Source: an uncultured Mollicutes bacterium (lineage in GTDB: Bacteria > Bacillota_I > Bacilli_A > Acholeplasmatales > Anaeroplasmataceae). From it: 22,878 nucleotides of DNA. The notes beneath the pieces were generated by a model. It was not told where the DNA came from. It did not search any database and saw only the letters and a program-made list of their open reading frames with translations. The DNA lies in contig CALCWU010000205.1 of the NCBI GenBank assembly GCA_937905855.1, forward strand, positions 1 to 22,878. The letters are read 5' to 3'. Each line of letters begins with the position of its first letter. Position 1 is the first letter of the stretch. This document shows, one piece after another, positions 9,220 through 16,889 of this stretch. The translations under genes and the position numbers were made by a program.

Positions 9220-10629
9220 CTAAAACTTTCCATCTTTATTTGCTTCTTCTTTAGTTTGATATAATTCAGTTGGATAATGTCCTGTGAAGCAGGCAAGACA
9301 TAGCTCACTTCTTTTTGCAGCCTCATACAAAGCCTTAGTTGATAGGAAATCAAGGGAAGTGGCACCAATATATTCCCTTACCTCTTCAATACTCTTATGA
9401 GCACTAATTAGCTCCTCATAGGTTGAAATATCTACACCATAGAAGCAAGGATTAGTAATTTGGGGCGAAGCAATTCTTACATGAACCTCAGTTGCTCCAA
9501 CCTCCTTAAGCAATGCTACAATTCTTTTAGAGGTTGTCCCTCTAACAATTGAATCATCAATTAAAATAACTCTTTTTCCTCTTATAATACTACTTACTGC
9601 TGAAAGCTTCATTCTTACGCCCTTTTCTCTTAATTCCTGAGAAGGCTCAATAAATGTTCTTCCAACATATTTATTTTTAATCAAGCCCATTTCATAAGGA
9701 ATACCACTTTCCTCAGAATAGCCTATAGCAGCAGAAAGCGAAGAATCCGGAACGCCAATTACAATATCAGCATCAGTTTTGTTTTGTCTATATAGCAATC
9801 TTCCACTTTCTTTACGAAAGGCATGGACATTTCTTCCCTCAATATCACTATCAGGTCTAGAAAAATAAATGTATTCCATAGCACACATTTTATGCTTTTT
9901 ATATTTGGAATATTGATAAGAATGAATACCATCCTTATCAATCATAATAACCTCACCTGGTTCAACATCACGAATATATTTAGCATTAACAACCTCAAAA
10001 GCACAGGTTTCACTACTTATTACATAGCCTTCGCCAATTGAGCCAATGCTTAATGGTCTTAAGCCATATTTATCTCTACAAGCATAAAGCTTATCTTTAG
10101 TTATTATAACAAAGCTAAATGCACCCTCAAGCATATTTAACGCATCAATGATTGCGTCAATTCTTCTTTCCTCATTGGTTGTTTTTTTCATCAAATGAGC
10201 TAATATTTCACTATCAGATGTTGATTGAAATAAGCTTCCTCTATCCTCTAAATATCTTTTAAGCTCACGTGAATTAACTAAATTACCATTATGTGCTAAA
10301 GCAAAATCACCAGTATGATGGCGAAACATAAATGGCTGAACATTATCAAGACCACCACCACCTGTAGTAGAATATCTAACATGTCCAATCGCCATATTGC
10401 CAGGTAATGTCTTTATATTATTCTCATTAAAGACCTCGGTAACAAGACCACAGCCCTTAAATCTTTTCATATTTCCTGCATCAACACTAACGATGCCACA
10501 GCCCTCTTGACCACGATGCTGAAGAGAATGAAGTCCAAAATATACTAGATTTGCTGCATCCTTAACATTATAAACTCCAAAAACTCCGCATTCCTCATGA
10601 AGGCTACTATCAAACAAAAAATTGCTCAT
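9220..10629 (-). CDS. purF: Amidophosphoribosyltransferase (glutamine PRPP amidotransferase)
   Basis: Committed first step: PRPP plus glutamine gives phosphoribosylamine. The protein begins with a 13-residue propeptide followed by Cys14 in HEECGVFGVY, which becomes the N-terminal nucleophile after self-cleavage, as in the Bacillus enzyme. The PRPP loop VILIDDSIVRGTTS is at 354-367. Cysteines expected to hold a [4Fe-4S] cluster are present: Cys249, a Cys in NPCFYG near 392, and Cys444/Cys447 in LCLACFTG. It therefore belongs to the oxygen-sensitive Fe-S type. The family is feedback-inhibited by purine nucleotides. No good ribosome binding site is seen; it starts 1 nt after purC, so coupling is likely. 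Confidence 0.98.
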   Translation of the reverse strand: MSNFLFDSSLHEECGVFGVYNVKDAANLVYFGLHSLQHRGQEGCGIVSVDAGNMKRFKGCGLVTEVFNENNIKTLPGNMAIGHVRYSTTGGGGLDNVQPFMFRHHTGDFALAHNGNLVNSRELKRYLEDRGSLFQSTSDSEILAHLMKKTTNEERRIDAIIDALNMLEGAFSFVIITKDKLYACRDKYGLRPLSIGSIGEGYVISSETCAFEVVNAKYIRDVEPGEVIMIDKDGIHSYQYSKYKKHKMCAMEYIYFSRPDSDIEGRNVHAFRKESGRLLYRQNKTDADIVIGVPDSSLSAAIGYSEESGIPYEMGLIKNKYVGRTFIEPSQELREKGVRMKLSAVSSIIRGKRVILIDDSIVRGTTSKRIVALLKEVGATEVHVRIASPQITNPCFYGVDISTYEELISAHKSIEEVREYIGATSLDFLSTKALYEAAKRSELCLACFTGHYPTELYQTKEEANKDGKF

Positions 10630-10630
10630 A

Positions 10631-11347
10631 TTACTTTAAAACACTAGATAATCTTCTATCAATTTCTTCATATGCCTCGATAACATTACCAAGATCTCTA
10701 CGGAAGCGATCCTTATCAAGCTTTTCATTTGTTTTTGCATCCCATAAACGACAAGTATCAGGAGATATTTCATCAGCTAAAACAATTTCTCCATCAGATG
10801 TTTTACCAAATTCAATCTTAAAATCAACTAATGTAATATTTGATGAAGCAAAAATATCCTTTAATGCTTCATTAACACGTCTTGTTAAATCATAGATTTG
10901 TTCAAGCTCTGCATAGGTTGCAGCACCAAGGGCTACAGCGTGATGATCATTAATCATAGGATCACCAAGCTCATCATTCTTATAACAAATTTCATAAATA
11001 GTGTTGCAAGGCTTTGTACCCTCAGGAATTCCTAAACGCTTAGACATAGAACCAGCAATAATATTACGAACAATAACCTCAAGTGGGAAAATTGTTACCT
11101 TCTTGCATAATTGCTCGCGATCATTAATTGTCTCAATATAATGAGTTGGAATACCTCTTTTGATTAATTCTTTATAAATCATTGTTGTAATCTTGTTATT
11201 TAAAAGGCCCTTTTTACCAATTGATGCCTTCTTAATTCCATTAAAGGCAGTAGCATCATCCTTATAATGCATAATAATTACATTTGGATCCTCTGTCTTA
11301 AATACCTGCTTTGCTTTTCCTTCATATAGCATTTCTAATTTAGTCAT
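10631..11347 (-). CDS. purC: SAICAR synthetase
   Basis: Ligates aspartate to CAIR using ATP. At 238 residues it is a normal bacterial PurC. Recognisable parts are the N terminus with YEGKAK, the EVIVRNIIAGS strand, and the C-terminal LVDFKIEFG..DGEIVLADEISPD...RLWD stretch that binds nucleotide and metal. It has the best ribosome binding site of the operon (AAGGAGAT, 6 nt before ATG). Its product feeds PurB, encoded further down the same transcript. Confidence 0.98.
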   Translation of the reverse strand: MTKLEMLYEGKAKQVFKTEDPNVIIMHYKDDATAFNGIKKASIGKKGLLNNKITTMIYKELIKRGIPTHYIETINDREQLCKKVTIFPLEVIVRNIIAGSMSKRLGIPEGTKPCNTIYEICYKNDELGDPMINDHHAVALGAATYAELEQIYDLTRRVNEALKDIFASSNITLVDFKIEFGKTSDGEIVLADEISPDTCRLWDAKTNEKLDKDRFRRDLGNVIEAYEEIDRRLSSVLK

Positions 11348-11359
11348 TTTAATATCTCC

Positions 11360-14300
11360 TTAATTTTTTTTAAAATATGAAACTGCATTTTCAAATATAT
11401 TTTGTTTTTTATTACCACTTATATTCTTATAGATATTATTCTCATATCTTTCAGAGTGGCCCATTTTACCAAGAATTAATCCATCACTTGAAACAATTCC
11501 CTCAATTGCATAATTACTACCATTAGGGTTATATGGTGATTCAAGTGTTTCATTTCCTTTATCATCAACATAGCAGAAGGCTACCTGACCATTTGCAAAT
11601 AGCTTTTTAGCTAATTTCTCGCTTACCACAAATTTACCTTCACCATGGCTTACCGCAATGCTATGAATTTCTCCCGTTCCGTAACCTCTTAGCCAAGGTG
11701 AATTATTACTCATAACCTTAGTTGAAACAATTTGGGAAACGTGCCTATTGATATCATTTCTAAATAATGTCGGACTATCCTTAGTAACCTCACCAATCTT
11801 ACCATCTGGTAATAAACCTGATTTAATTAAAGCTTGGAAGCCATTACAAATACCAAGAATTAAACCACGACGAGCAATTAAGCGATTGATAGCACTCTTA
11901 ATAACCTCATTATTTAATACACAGGCAATAAATTTACCACTACCATCTGGCTCATCACCAGCACTAAAGCCACCAGATAAAACAAAGATATCAGCCTCAT
12001 CAATCTTTAATGCCATTTGCTTAATACTATAATTAATATCCTCAGTAGTTAAATTCTTAAATACAAAGCTTTCTACTAAGGCCCCTGCTTTTGTAAAGGC
12101 CTTAGCTGTATCATAATCACAATTTGTTCCTGGGAATACCGGAATAAACACCTTAACCTCATTCTTATTATTTAGAGTCTTAGTCTCAACTGCTTTAAAG
12201 CACTCCAAATTCAATTTTTCATTATTAGTATCAAGCTTGTCCTTATAAACAGCAGTAAATCTCTTACGATTTACTTCAAATGCATCACAAACACTAATTA
12301 TTTCATTGTTGATAATTAAATTATCATCAATAGTTTTACCTAAATAAATAGCAAATTCACTATCAAGCAAAGTATTAGCCTCAACAATAAATGAACCATA
12401 GCTTAAATCAAATAATAAATCCTCAGCTATTTTAATATCACAGCCAATACCATTACCAAAACTCATCTTAGCAATTGCTTCAATTGCCCCACCAAAGCCT
12501 AAAGCATAGGCAGAAATAATATTTTTGTTTTCAATATTTGTTGATACATAATCAAAGATCTTCTTTAGTTCTTCAATATTTGGTAAATAATTCTTCTTAG
12601 GACTATGCTTAATTAAATAAACATAGCTTCCAGCCTTCTTAAATTCTGGAGAAATAACATTATTAGCATCTACCATTGTTATTCCAAAGGCCATAAGCAT
12701 AGGTGGAACATTAATATGCTCATAGGTTCCACTCATTGAATCCTTACCGCCAATTGAAGGAAGATGTAAATCATTTTGAATTTGAATAGCACCAAGCAAG
12801 CTTGCAAGAGGCTTACCCCATGATAAATCACTAGTCATTCTTTCAAAATACTCTTGATATGAAAAACGCATTTTATCATATCTTGCACCAGCAGCAACTA
12901 CCTTACTAACTGCTTCAATAACACTATACATCGCTCCATGATAAGGACTCCATTTGAAAATACTTGGATTATATCCATAGGCCATTATTGAAGCATCATC
13001 TGTGAAGCCATCAACAGGTAGCTTTTGAACAGACACCTGTGTTTCCGTTCTTTGATATTTACCACCAAAAGGCATCAAAACAGTTGAATTACCAATTGTT
13101 GCATCAAACATTTCAATTAAGCCCTTTTGGCTTGTTACATTCATATCGTTTAAAGTAGTAAAAATCTTTTCCTTTAAATTACCATTTAGCTTATTCTTAA
13201 AAGGATTTTCATTGCTAACAGAGGCAATTTTAGCCTTGGCATAATGAGTTGCTCCAGCACTATCAATAAAGCTTCTCTTTAAATCAACAACTACCTCGCC
13301 ATTATAATACATTACCATACGCTCATCACTAGTAACATCCGCAACATAAGTTACCTCAATATTTTCTTCCTTAGCGTATTTAATAAATAAATCCATATTT
13401 TCTTTAGTAACAACAACAGCCATTCTTTCTTGAGACTCTGAAATAGCTAGTTCAGTTACATTTAAGCCACTATATTTAGTAGGAACTCTATCAAGATAAA
13501 TATGCAGACCAGAAGCAAGCTCACCAATAGCAACACTTACACCACCAGCTCCAAAATCATTACTCTTTTTAATGATTTTAGTAACCTCACTTCTTCTAAA
13601 TAAATGACATATCTTTCTTTCCTCAGGAGCATTTCCCTTTTGAACCTCAGATGAGCATACCTCAATAGATTTTTCATTATGCTCCTTAGATGAGCCTGTA
13701 GCACCACCAATACCATCTCTTCCTGTTCTTCCACCAAGAAGTAAAATAACATCACCAGATGCTGGCTCCTCTCTTATAATATTAGAAGCCTTTACAGCAC
13801 CAACAACAGCTCCAACCTCTAATCTTTTAGCAACATAACCCTCATCATAAATTTCTCTTACATGTGTTGTAGCAAGACCAATTTGATTTCCATATGATGA
13901 ATAACCACTTGCAGCCTTAGTTGAAATAATTCTTTGAGGAAGCTTACCATGCATTGTCTCATTAACACTTTGATAAATATTTCCTGCACCAGTAACACGC
14001 ATCGCCTGATAAACATAAGCTCTACCTGAAAGTGGATCTCTTATTGCTCCACCAAGACAAGTTGAAGCACCACCAAATGGTTCAATTTCTGTAGGATGGT
14101 TATGAGTTTCATTTTTAAATTGTAATAACCACTTTTCCTTTTTACCATCAACCGTAACATTAACAAAAATTGAACAAGCGTTATTTTCAGTAGATTCCTC
14201 TAAATCATCTAAATAGCCATGCTTTTTAAGATATCTTGCAGCAATGCAAGCCATATCCATTAAGCATACATTTTTGTTTTCTCTATTTAATTCCTTACGC

Positions 14301-15058
14301 ATTTTATAATATAGATTTAATGATTCCTCTATTTCACTCTTAATAAATGATTCCTCAATATCTATTTCTAAAAGCTTAGTATTGAATGTTGTATGGCGGC
14401 AATGATCTGACCAATAGGTATCTAAGATTCTAATTTCCGTTTCATTAGGCTCCCTGCCCTCAGATTTAAAATATTTGATAACCTCATAAAGATCATCACT
14501 ATTCATCGCAAGTCCATATTCCTTAATAAAATTATTAATCTCCGACTCATTCATTTTTGTAAAGCCCAAAAGCTTTTTTACAGGCTTAACAACCACATCA
14601 TCATTTAATGATAAGACATTTAAATCCTTTTCACGAGCCTCAACAGCATTAATATAATATTTTTTAATTCTTGCTAGATCATCATTTGATATGCTATCAT
14701 CAAAAATAATTAGCTTACCGCTTTTAATTTCAACATTAGCGCTTGGCTCAACAAGCATTGTACAAGCCTTAGCTCTAGATGCTCTTTGATCAAATTGACC
14801 AGGAAGAAATTCTACTGCTAGATATAAATTATCACCAAAATCAATTTCGTCATAGACATTATCAGTTACAATCTCTCCAAACACCTGATATCTTGTTTTA
14901 TTTAGCAGCTCCTTACTAAAGCCAAATAAATCATAAACATTAAGCAAACGTAATTTCTTAATATTTAATCCTAAATTCAAATTAAGATCATCCCTTAGGC
15001 ATTTAGCCTCAACCTGATAACCATCCTTCTTTTCAACATAAATACGATTCTTTTCCAT
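11360..15058 (-). CDS. purL: FGAM synthase, single-chain form with fused glutaminase (PurL-PurQ)
   Basis: Converts FGAR to FGAM with glutamine and ATP. One 1232-residue chain holds everything, so no purS or purQ is needed and none is seen. Order: N-terminal PurS-like part (about 1-150), linker with DTYWSDHCRH at 213-222, two AIR-synthetase-like halves (FKNETHNHPTEIEPFGGA; later PSIGGKDSMSG), and from about residue 966 a class I glutamine amidotransferase domain. That domain has VFPGTNCDYD, nucleophile Cys1071 in LGICNGFQ, and His1201/Glu1203 in GHSER. The length and the unsplit layout match the clade II PurL of Clostridia and Erysipelotrichia better than the proteobacterial form (about 1295 residues) or the split Bacillus form. 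Ribosome binding site GGAG. Confidence 0.97.
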   Translation of the reverse strand: MEKNRIYVEKKDGYQVEAKCLRDDLNLNLGLNIKKLRLLNVYDLFGFSKELLNKTRYQVFGEIVTDNVYDEIDFGDNLYLAVEFLPGQFDQRASRAKACTMLVEPSANVEIKSGKLIIFDDSISNDDLARIKKYYINAVEAREKDLNVLSLNDDVVVKPVKKLLGFTKMNESEINNFIKEYGLAMNSDDLYEVIKYFKSEGREPNETEIRILDTYWSDHCRHTTFNTKLLEIDIEESFIKSEIEESLNLYYKMRKELNRENKNVCLMDMACIAARYLKKHGYLDDLEESTENNACSIFVNVTVDGKKEKWLLQFKNETHNHPTEIEPFGGASTCLGGAIRDPLSGRAYVYQAMRVTGAGNIYQSVNETMHGKLPQRIISTKAASGYSSYGNQIGLATTHVREIYDEGYVAKRLEVGAVVGAVKASNIIREEPASGDVILLLGGRTGRDGIGGATGSSKEHNEKSIEVCSSEVQKGNAPEERKICHLFRRSEVTKIIKKSNDFGAGGVSVAIGELASGLHIYLDRVPTKYSGLNVTELAISESQERMAVVVTKENMDLFIKYAKEENIEVTYVADVTSDERMVMYYNGEVVVDLKRSFIDSAGATHYAKAKIASVSNENPFKNKLNGNLKEKIFTTLNDMNVTSQKGLIEMFDATIGNSTVLMPFGGKYQRTETQVSVQKLPVDGFTDDASIMAYGYNPSIFKWSPYHGAMYSVIEAVSKVVAAGARYDKMRFSYQEYFERMTSDLSWGKPLASLLGAIQIQNDLHLPSIGGKDSMSGTYEHINVPPMLMAFGITMVDANNVISPEFKKAGSYVYLIKHSPKKNYLPNIEELKKIFDYVSTNIENKNIISAYALGFGGAIEAIAKMSFGNGIGCDIKIAEDLLFDLSYGSFIVEANTLLDSEFAIYLGKTIDDNLIINNEIISVCDAFEVNRKRFTAVYKDKLDTNNEKLNLECFKAVETKTLNNKNEVKVFIPVFPGTNCDYDTAKAFTKAGALVESFVFKNLTTEDINYSIKQMALKIDEADIFVLSGGFSAGDEPDGSGKFIACVLNNEVIKSAINRLIARRGLILGICNGFQALIKSGLLPDGKIGEVTKDSPTLFRNDINRHVSQIVSTKVMSNNSPWLRGYGTGEIHSIAVSHGEGKFVVSEKLAKKLFANGQVAFCYVDDKGNETLESPYNPNGSNYAIEGIVSSDGLILGKMGHSERYENNIYKNISGNKKQNIFENAVSYFKKN

Positions 15059-15067
15059 TTTAAGCTC

Positions 15068-16129
15068 CTAAATAAAATATTTTTTATATTTTTGATTATA
15101 ATCATATAAGCTAGTATCAGTAAATGTTATATGACCCATTTTACGCTTTGGTCTTGCATCCTTTTTATGGTAATCATGCCAAAAACCAAATGGACATTTA
15201 TTTTCTAAATCCTCACCTAGAATATTCTTCATTACTGTTTTAGAAATAAGCTTAGGCTCAACAAGAGGCTTCTTTAGTAAAAATCTCGCAAGCTCCTCAT
15301 ATTGGCTTATATTACAGCCCTCAATAGTATAATGGCCACTATTATGAGGGCGAGGCGCCATTTCATTAAAATAAATTTCGCCATCCTTAACAAAATATTC
15401 AATTGCCAAGATGCCATAATAATTGCAAGAATTCATAAATTCCTTAGATTTATTAATAAGCTTTTCACTGATTGAATCATCTAAAAGCCCAGCAACTGAT
15501 AAATCTAAAATTCCATCCTTATGAATGTTATAGCTAGGAGGAAAGGCCACAATCTCTTTATTATCTCTAACTAAAATAACACTGGCCTCATAATCATATT
15601 TTAGATATTTTTCTAAAATGCCCTCGCCACCTAGATATTTAGTAACTAAATCTATATCATTATCACTTCTTAAAACAACCTGTCCATGACCATCATAGCC
15701 AAGTGTTGTTGTTTTATAAACACAAGGATAACCAATTTTATTAATTCCCTTTAACAAATCATCTTTACTTAATACCCTATAAAACTCTACAGGACTTAAC
15801 CCATTATTTATAGCATTCTCTTTTTCTCTTATACGATTTTGTGAATCAAATAAGGGTTTAATTCCTTGAGGCATATTGTAATTTTCATTTAAATAAATTA
15901 AAGCCTCAGCACTTACATTTTCAAATTCATAGGTTATAACATCAACTCTATTTGCAAGCTTCTTCAAATTAGCTAAATCATTATATTCACTTACAATAAT
16001 TTCATCACAAACATATTTGCAGCTACATAAGGGATTAGGATCTAAGGCAATAACATATGCATCATATTTTTTTAAAGTCTCAGCAAGCATCATCCCTAGC
16101 TGGCCACCACCAATAATTCCTACTCTCAT
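15068..16129 (-). CDS. purK: N5-carboxyaminoimidazole ribonucleotide synthase
   Basis: Makes N5-CAIR from AIR, ATP and bicarbonate; PurE then rearranges it to CAIR. I place the start at the ATG at 16129-16127, giving 353 residues beginning MRVGIIGGGQLGMM, the usual N terminus. It has GGAGAAG six bases upstream. An in-frame ATG at 16159 would add ten poorly matching residues (LFFFFRRRKM) encoded by the terminator U-tract. ATP-grasp features include YKTTTLGYDGHGQ, EKYLKYDYEAS and the FNEMAPRPHNSGH metal/ATP motif, with RKMGHIT at the C terminus. It is the first enzyme gene behind the guanine riboswitch; its usual partner purE lies in the preceding unit. Confidence 0.96.
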   Translation of the reverse strand: MRVGIIGGGQLGMMLAETLKKYDAYVIALDPNPLCSCKYVCDEIIVSEYNDLANLKKLANRVDVITYEFENVSAEALIYLNENYNMPQGIKPLFDSQNRIREKENAINNGLSPVEFYRVLSKDDLLKGINKIGYPCVYKTTTLGYDGHGQVVLRSDNDIDLVTKYLGGEGILEKYLKYDYEASVILVRDNKEIVAFPPSYNIHKDGILDLSVAGLLDDSISEKLINKSKEFMNSCNYYGILAIEYFVKDGEIYFNEMAPRPHNSGHYTIEGCNISQYEELARFLLKKPLVEPKLISKTVMKNILGEDLENKCPFGFWHDYHKKDARPKRKMGHITFTDTSLYDYNQKYKKYFI

Positions 16130-16254
16130 TTTTCTTCTCCTAAAAAAGAAAAACAGCACACTAAATGTACTGTTTTATTCCACCCTAAAAAAGCAATATT
16201 CTGCTTTATTGCTCTTTCTTTATTAATATCTTGAATCATCATCCAAAACTTCAT
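16126..16254 (-). CDS. Possible 42-residue upstream ORF (leader peptide) overlapping purK
   Basis: An ATG at 16254 follows a good ribosome binding site (GGAG, spacing 6) and opens 42 codons, beginning MKFWMMIQDINKER and ending FLGEEK. The TGA stop overlaps the purK ATG in ATGA. The ORF runs through both terminator-like hairpins, and its last codons contain the purK ribosome binding site. A ribosome translating it would melt the hairpins and deliver itself to the purK start. I recognise no homology. It could be chance in an AT-rich leader, but the combination of start signal, overlap and hairpin coverage makes a regulatory role worth considering. Confidence 0.4.
   Translation of the reverse strand: MKFWMMIQDINKERAIKQNIAFLGWNKTVHLVCCFSFLGEEK
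16142..16176 (-). terminator. Intrinsic terminator-like hairpin directly before purK
   Basis: Stem 16166-16176 with 16150-16160 (11 bp including one G-U), 5-nt loop, followed in the transcript by UUUUUCUUUUUU. The U-tract ends only a few bases before the purK ribosome binding site. No gene lies between it and the riboswitch except the possible leader ORF, so it is best read as the riboswitch-controlled attenuator of the operon. Confidence 0.8.
16187..16213 (-). terminator. Second, weaker terminator-like hairpin in the purK leader
   Basis: Stem AGCAATA/TATTGCT (7 bp, 16207-16213 with 16192-16198), 8-nt loop, followed by a run of six U. It is AT-rich and weaker than the hairpin at 16142-16176. 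It may be a second attenuator or a pause site. Confidence 0.5.
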
Positions 16255-16293
16255 ATAAATCTCCGATCCAAGTAAGTCTCATATCTAATTTTC

Positions 16294-16364
16294 TTCTTGT
16301 AGTCCTAAAATTAATGGTTTTAGGGTAGAGACTTGCTTACCATATTTAAGCTATTATACAAGAA
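16294..16364 (-). promoter_or_regulatory. Purine riboswitch aptamer, guanine type
   Basis: All core elements of the purine aptamer are present in order. P1 is TTCTTGTA (16357-16364) with TACAAGAA (16294-16301), a perfect 8-bp pair. J1/2 is UAAUA. P2 is GCUUA/UAAGC with loop AAUAUGG. J2/3 is AAGUCUCUACC; the family consensus is AAGUUUCUACC and the change is at position 48 (xpt numbering), which is usually unpaired and flipped out. P3 is CUAAAA/UUUUAG with loop CCAUUAA. J3/1 is GACUA. The specificity base equivalent to position 74 of xpt is C, which selects guanine or hypoxanthine over adenine. U51 is kept, so it is not the 2'-deoxyguanosine variant. It precedes the operon purK to guaA, so high guanine should switch it off. 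Confidence 0.94.
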
Positions 16365-16374
16365 ATATAACTTA

Positions 16375-16403
16375 ATTTTATCAAATATCTAACTAAAAGT
16401 AAA
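16375..16403 (-). promoter_or_regulatory. Promoter of the purK-guaA operon
   Basis: -35 TTTACT (16398-16403), 17-nt spacer, -10 TAAAAT (16375-16380). The predicted transcription start falls a few bases before the first base of aptamer P1 (16364), as expected for a riboswitch promoter. The better-looking TATAAT further down lies inside the aptamer, so it cannot start a transcript that contains it. No terminator is seen between purE and this promoter, so read-through from purE is possible. Confidence 0.7.
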
Positions 16404-16417
16404 GTTAATAACGCTTT

Positions 16418-16888
16418 CTATAAGCTAGAGGCTAAAACATCATTTGTTTGCTTTTGACGGTATTCTTGAAGCTTTAAGGAAAGCTTCTCATCACTTAATG
16501 CTAAAATTGCAATAGCTGATAAAGCAGCATTTTTAGCTTGATTAATTGCCACCGTAAGGCAAGGTACACCACCAGGCATCTGGACAATACTAAGTAATGA
16601 ATCCAGACCATTTAAAGCTCTACTTTTAACTGGAACACCAATTACGGGGATGGTAGTCATTGCACTCACCATTCCTGGTAAATGCGCAGCACCACCAGCT
16701 CCAGCAATAATAACCTTCAAGCCTCTATCCAAAGCACCCTTAGCATATTCATACATTAAATCTGGTGTACGATGAGCACTAACAACCTTTTTCTCATAAC
16801 TAACACCAAATTCATCTAAAATCTTGCACGCATCCTGCATCACCTCATAATCTGAGGTTGAACCCATAATTACTCCAACAATAGCCAT
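16418..16888 (-). CDS. purE: N5-carboxyaminoimidazole ribonucleotide mutase, class I PurE
   Basis: Moves the carboxylate of N5-CAIR to give CAIR, directly after PurK. At 156 residues it is a normal class I PurE. GSTSDYEVM is at 9-17, the catalytic His is in SAHRTP at 37-42, and GAGGAAHLPGMVS is also present. It starts 1 nt after the preceding gene, with AAAGGAG inside that gene's end. Unlike the common purEK pair, purE here belongs to the fhs unit and lies upstream of the guanine riboswitch promoter, so it should escape direct guanine control. Confidence 0.98.
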   Translation of the reverse strand: MAIVGVIMGSTSDYEVMQDACKILDEFGVSYEKKVVSAHRTPDLMYEYAKGALDRGLKVIIAGAGGAAHLPGMVSAMTTIPVIGVPVKSRALNGLDSLLSIVQMPGGVPCLTVAINQAKNAALSAIAILALSDEKLSLKLQEYRQKQTNDVLASSL

Positions 16889-16889
16889 T

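Noticed and set aside
11360..15058. Separate purS and purQ genes.
   Set aside because: Both activities are contained in the single 1232-residue PurL chain, and no separate genes are present in the cluster.
16127..16159. Alternative purK start at 16159, ten residues upstream.
   Set aside because: The added residues are encoded by the terminator U-tract, and the ATG at 16129 has its own GGAG site and the conserved N terminus.
16351..16358. TATAAT in the purK leader as a -10 box.
   Set aside because: It lies within P1/J1-2 of the riboswitch aptamer; a transcript starting from it would lack the aptamer. TTTACT-17-TAAAAT upstream fits better.
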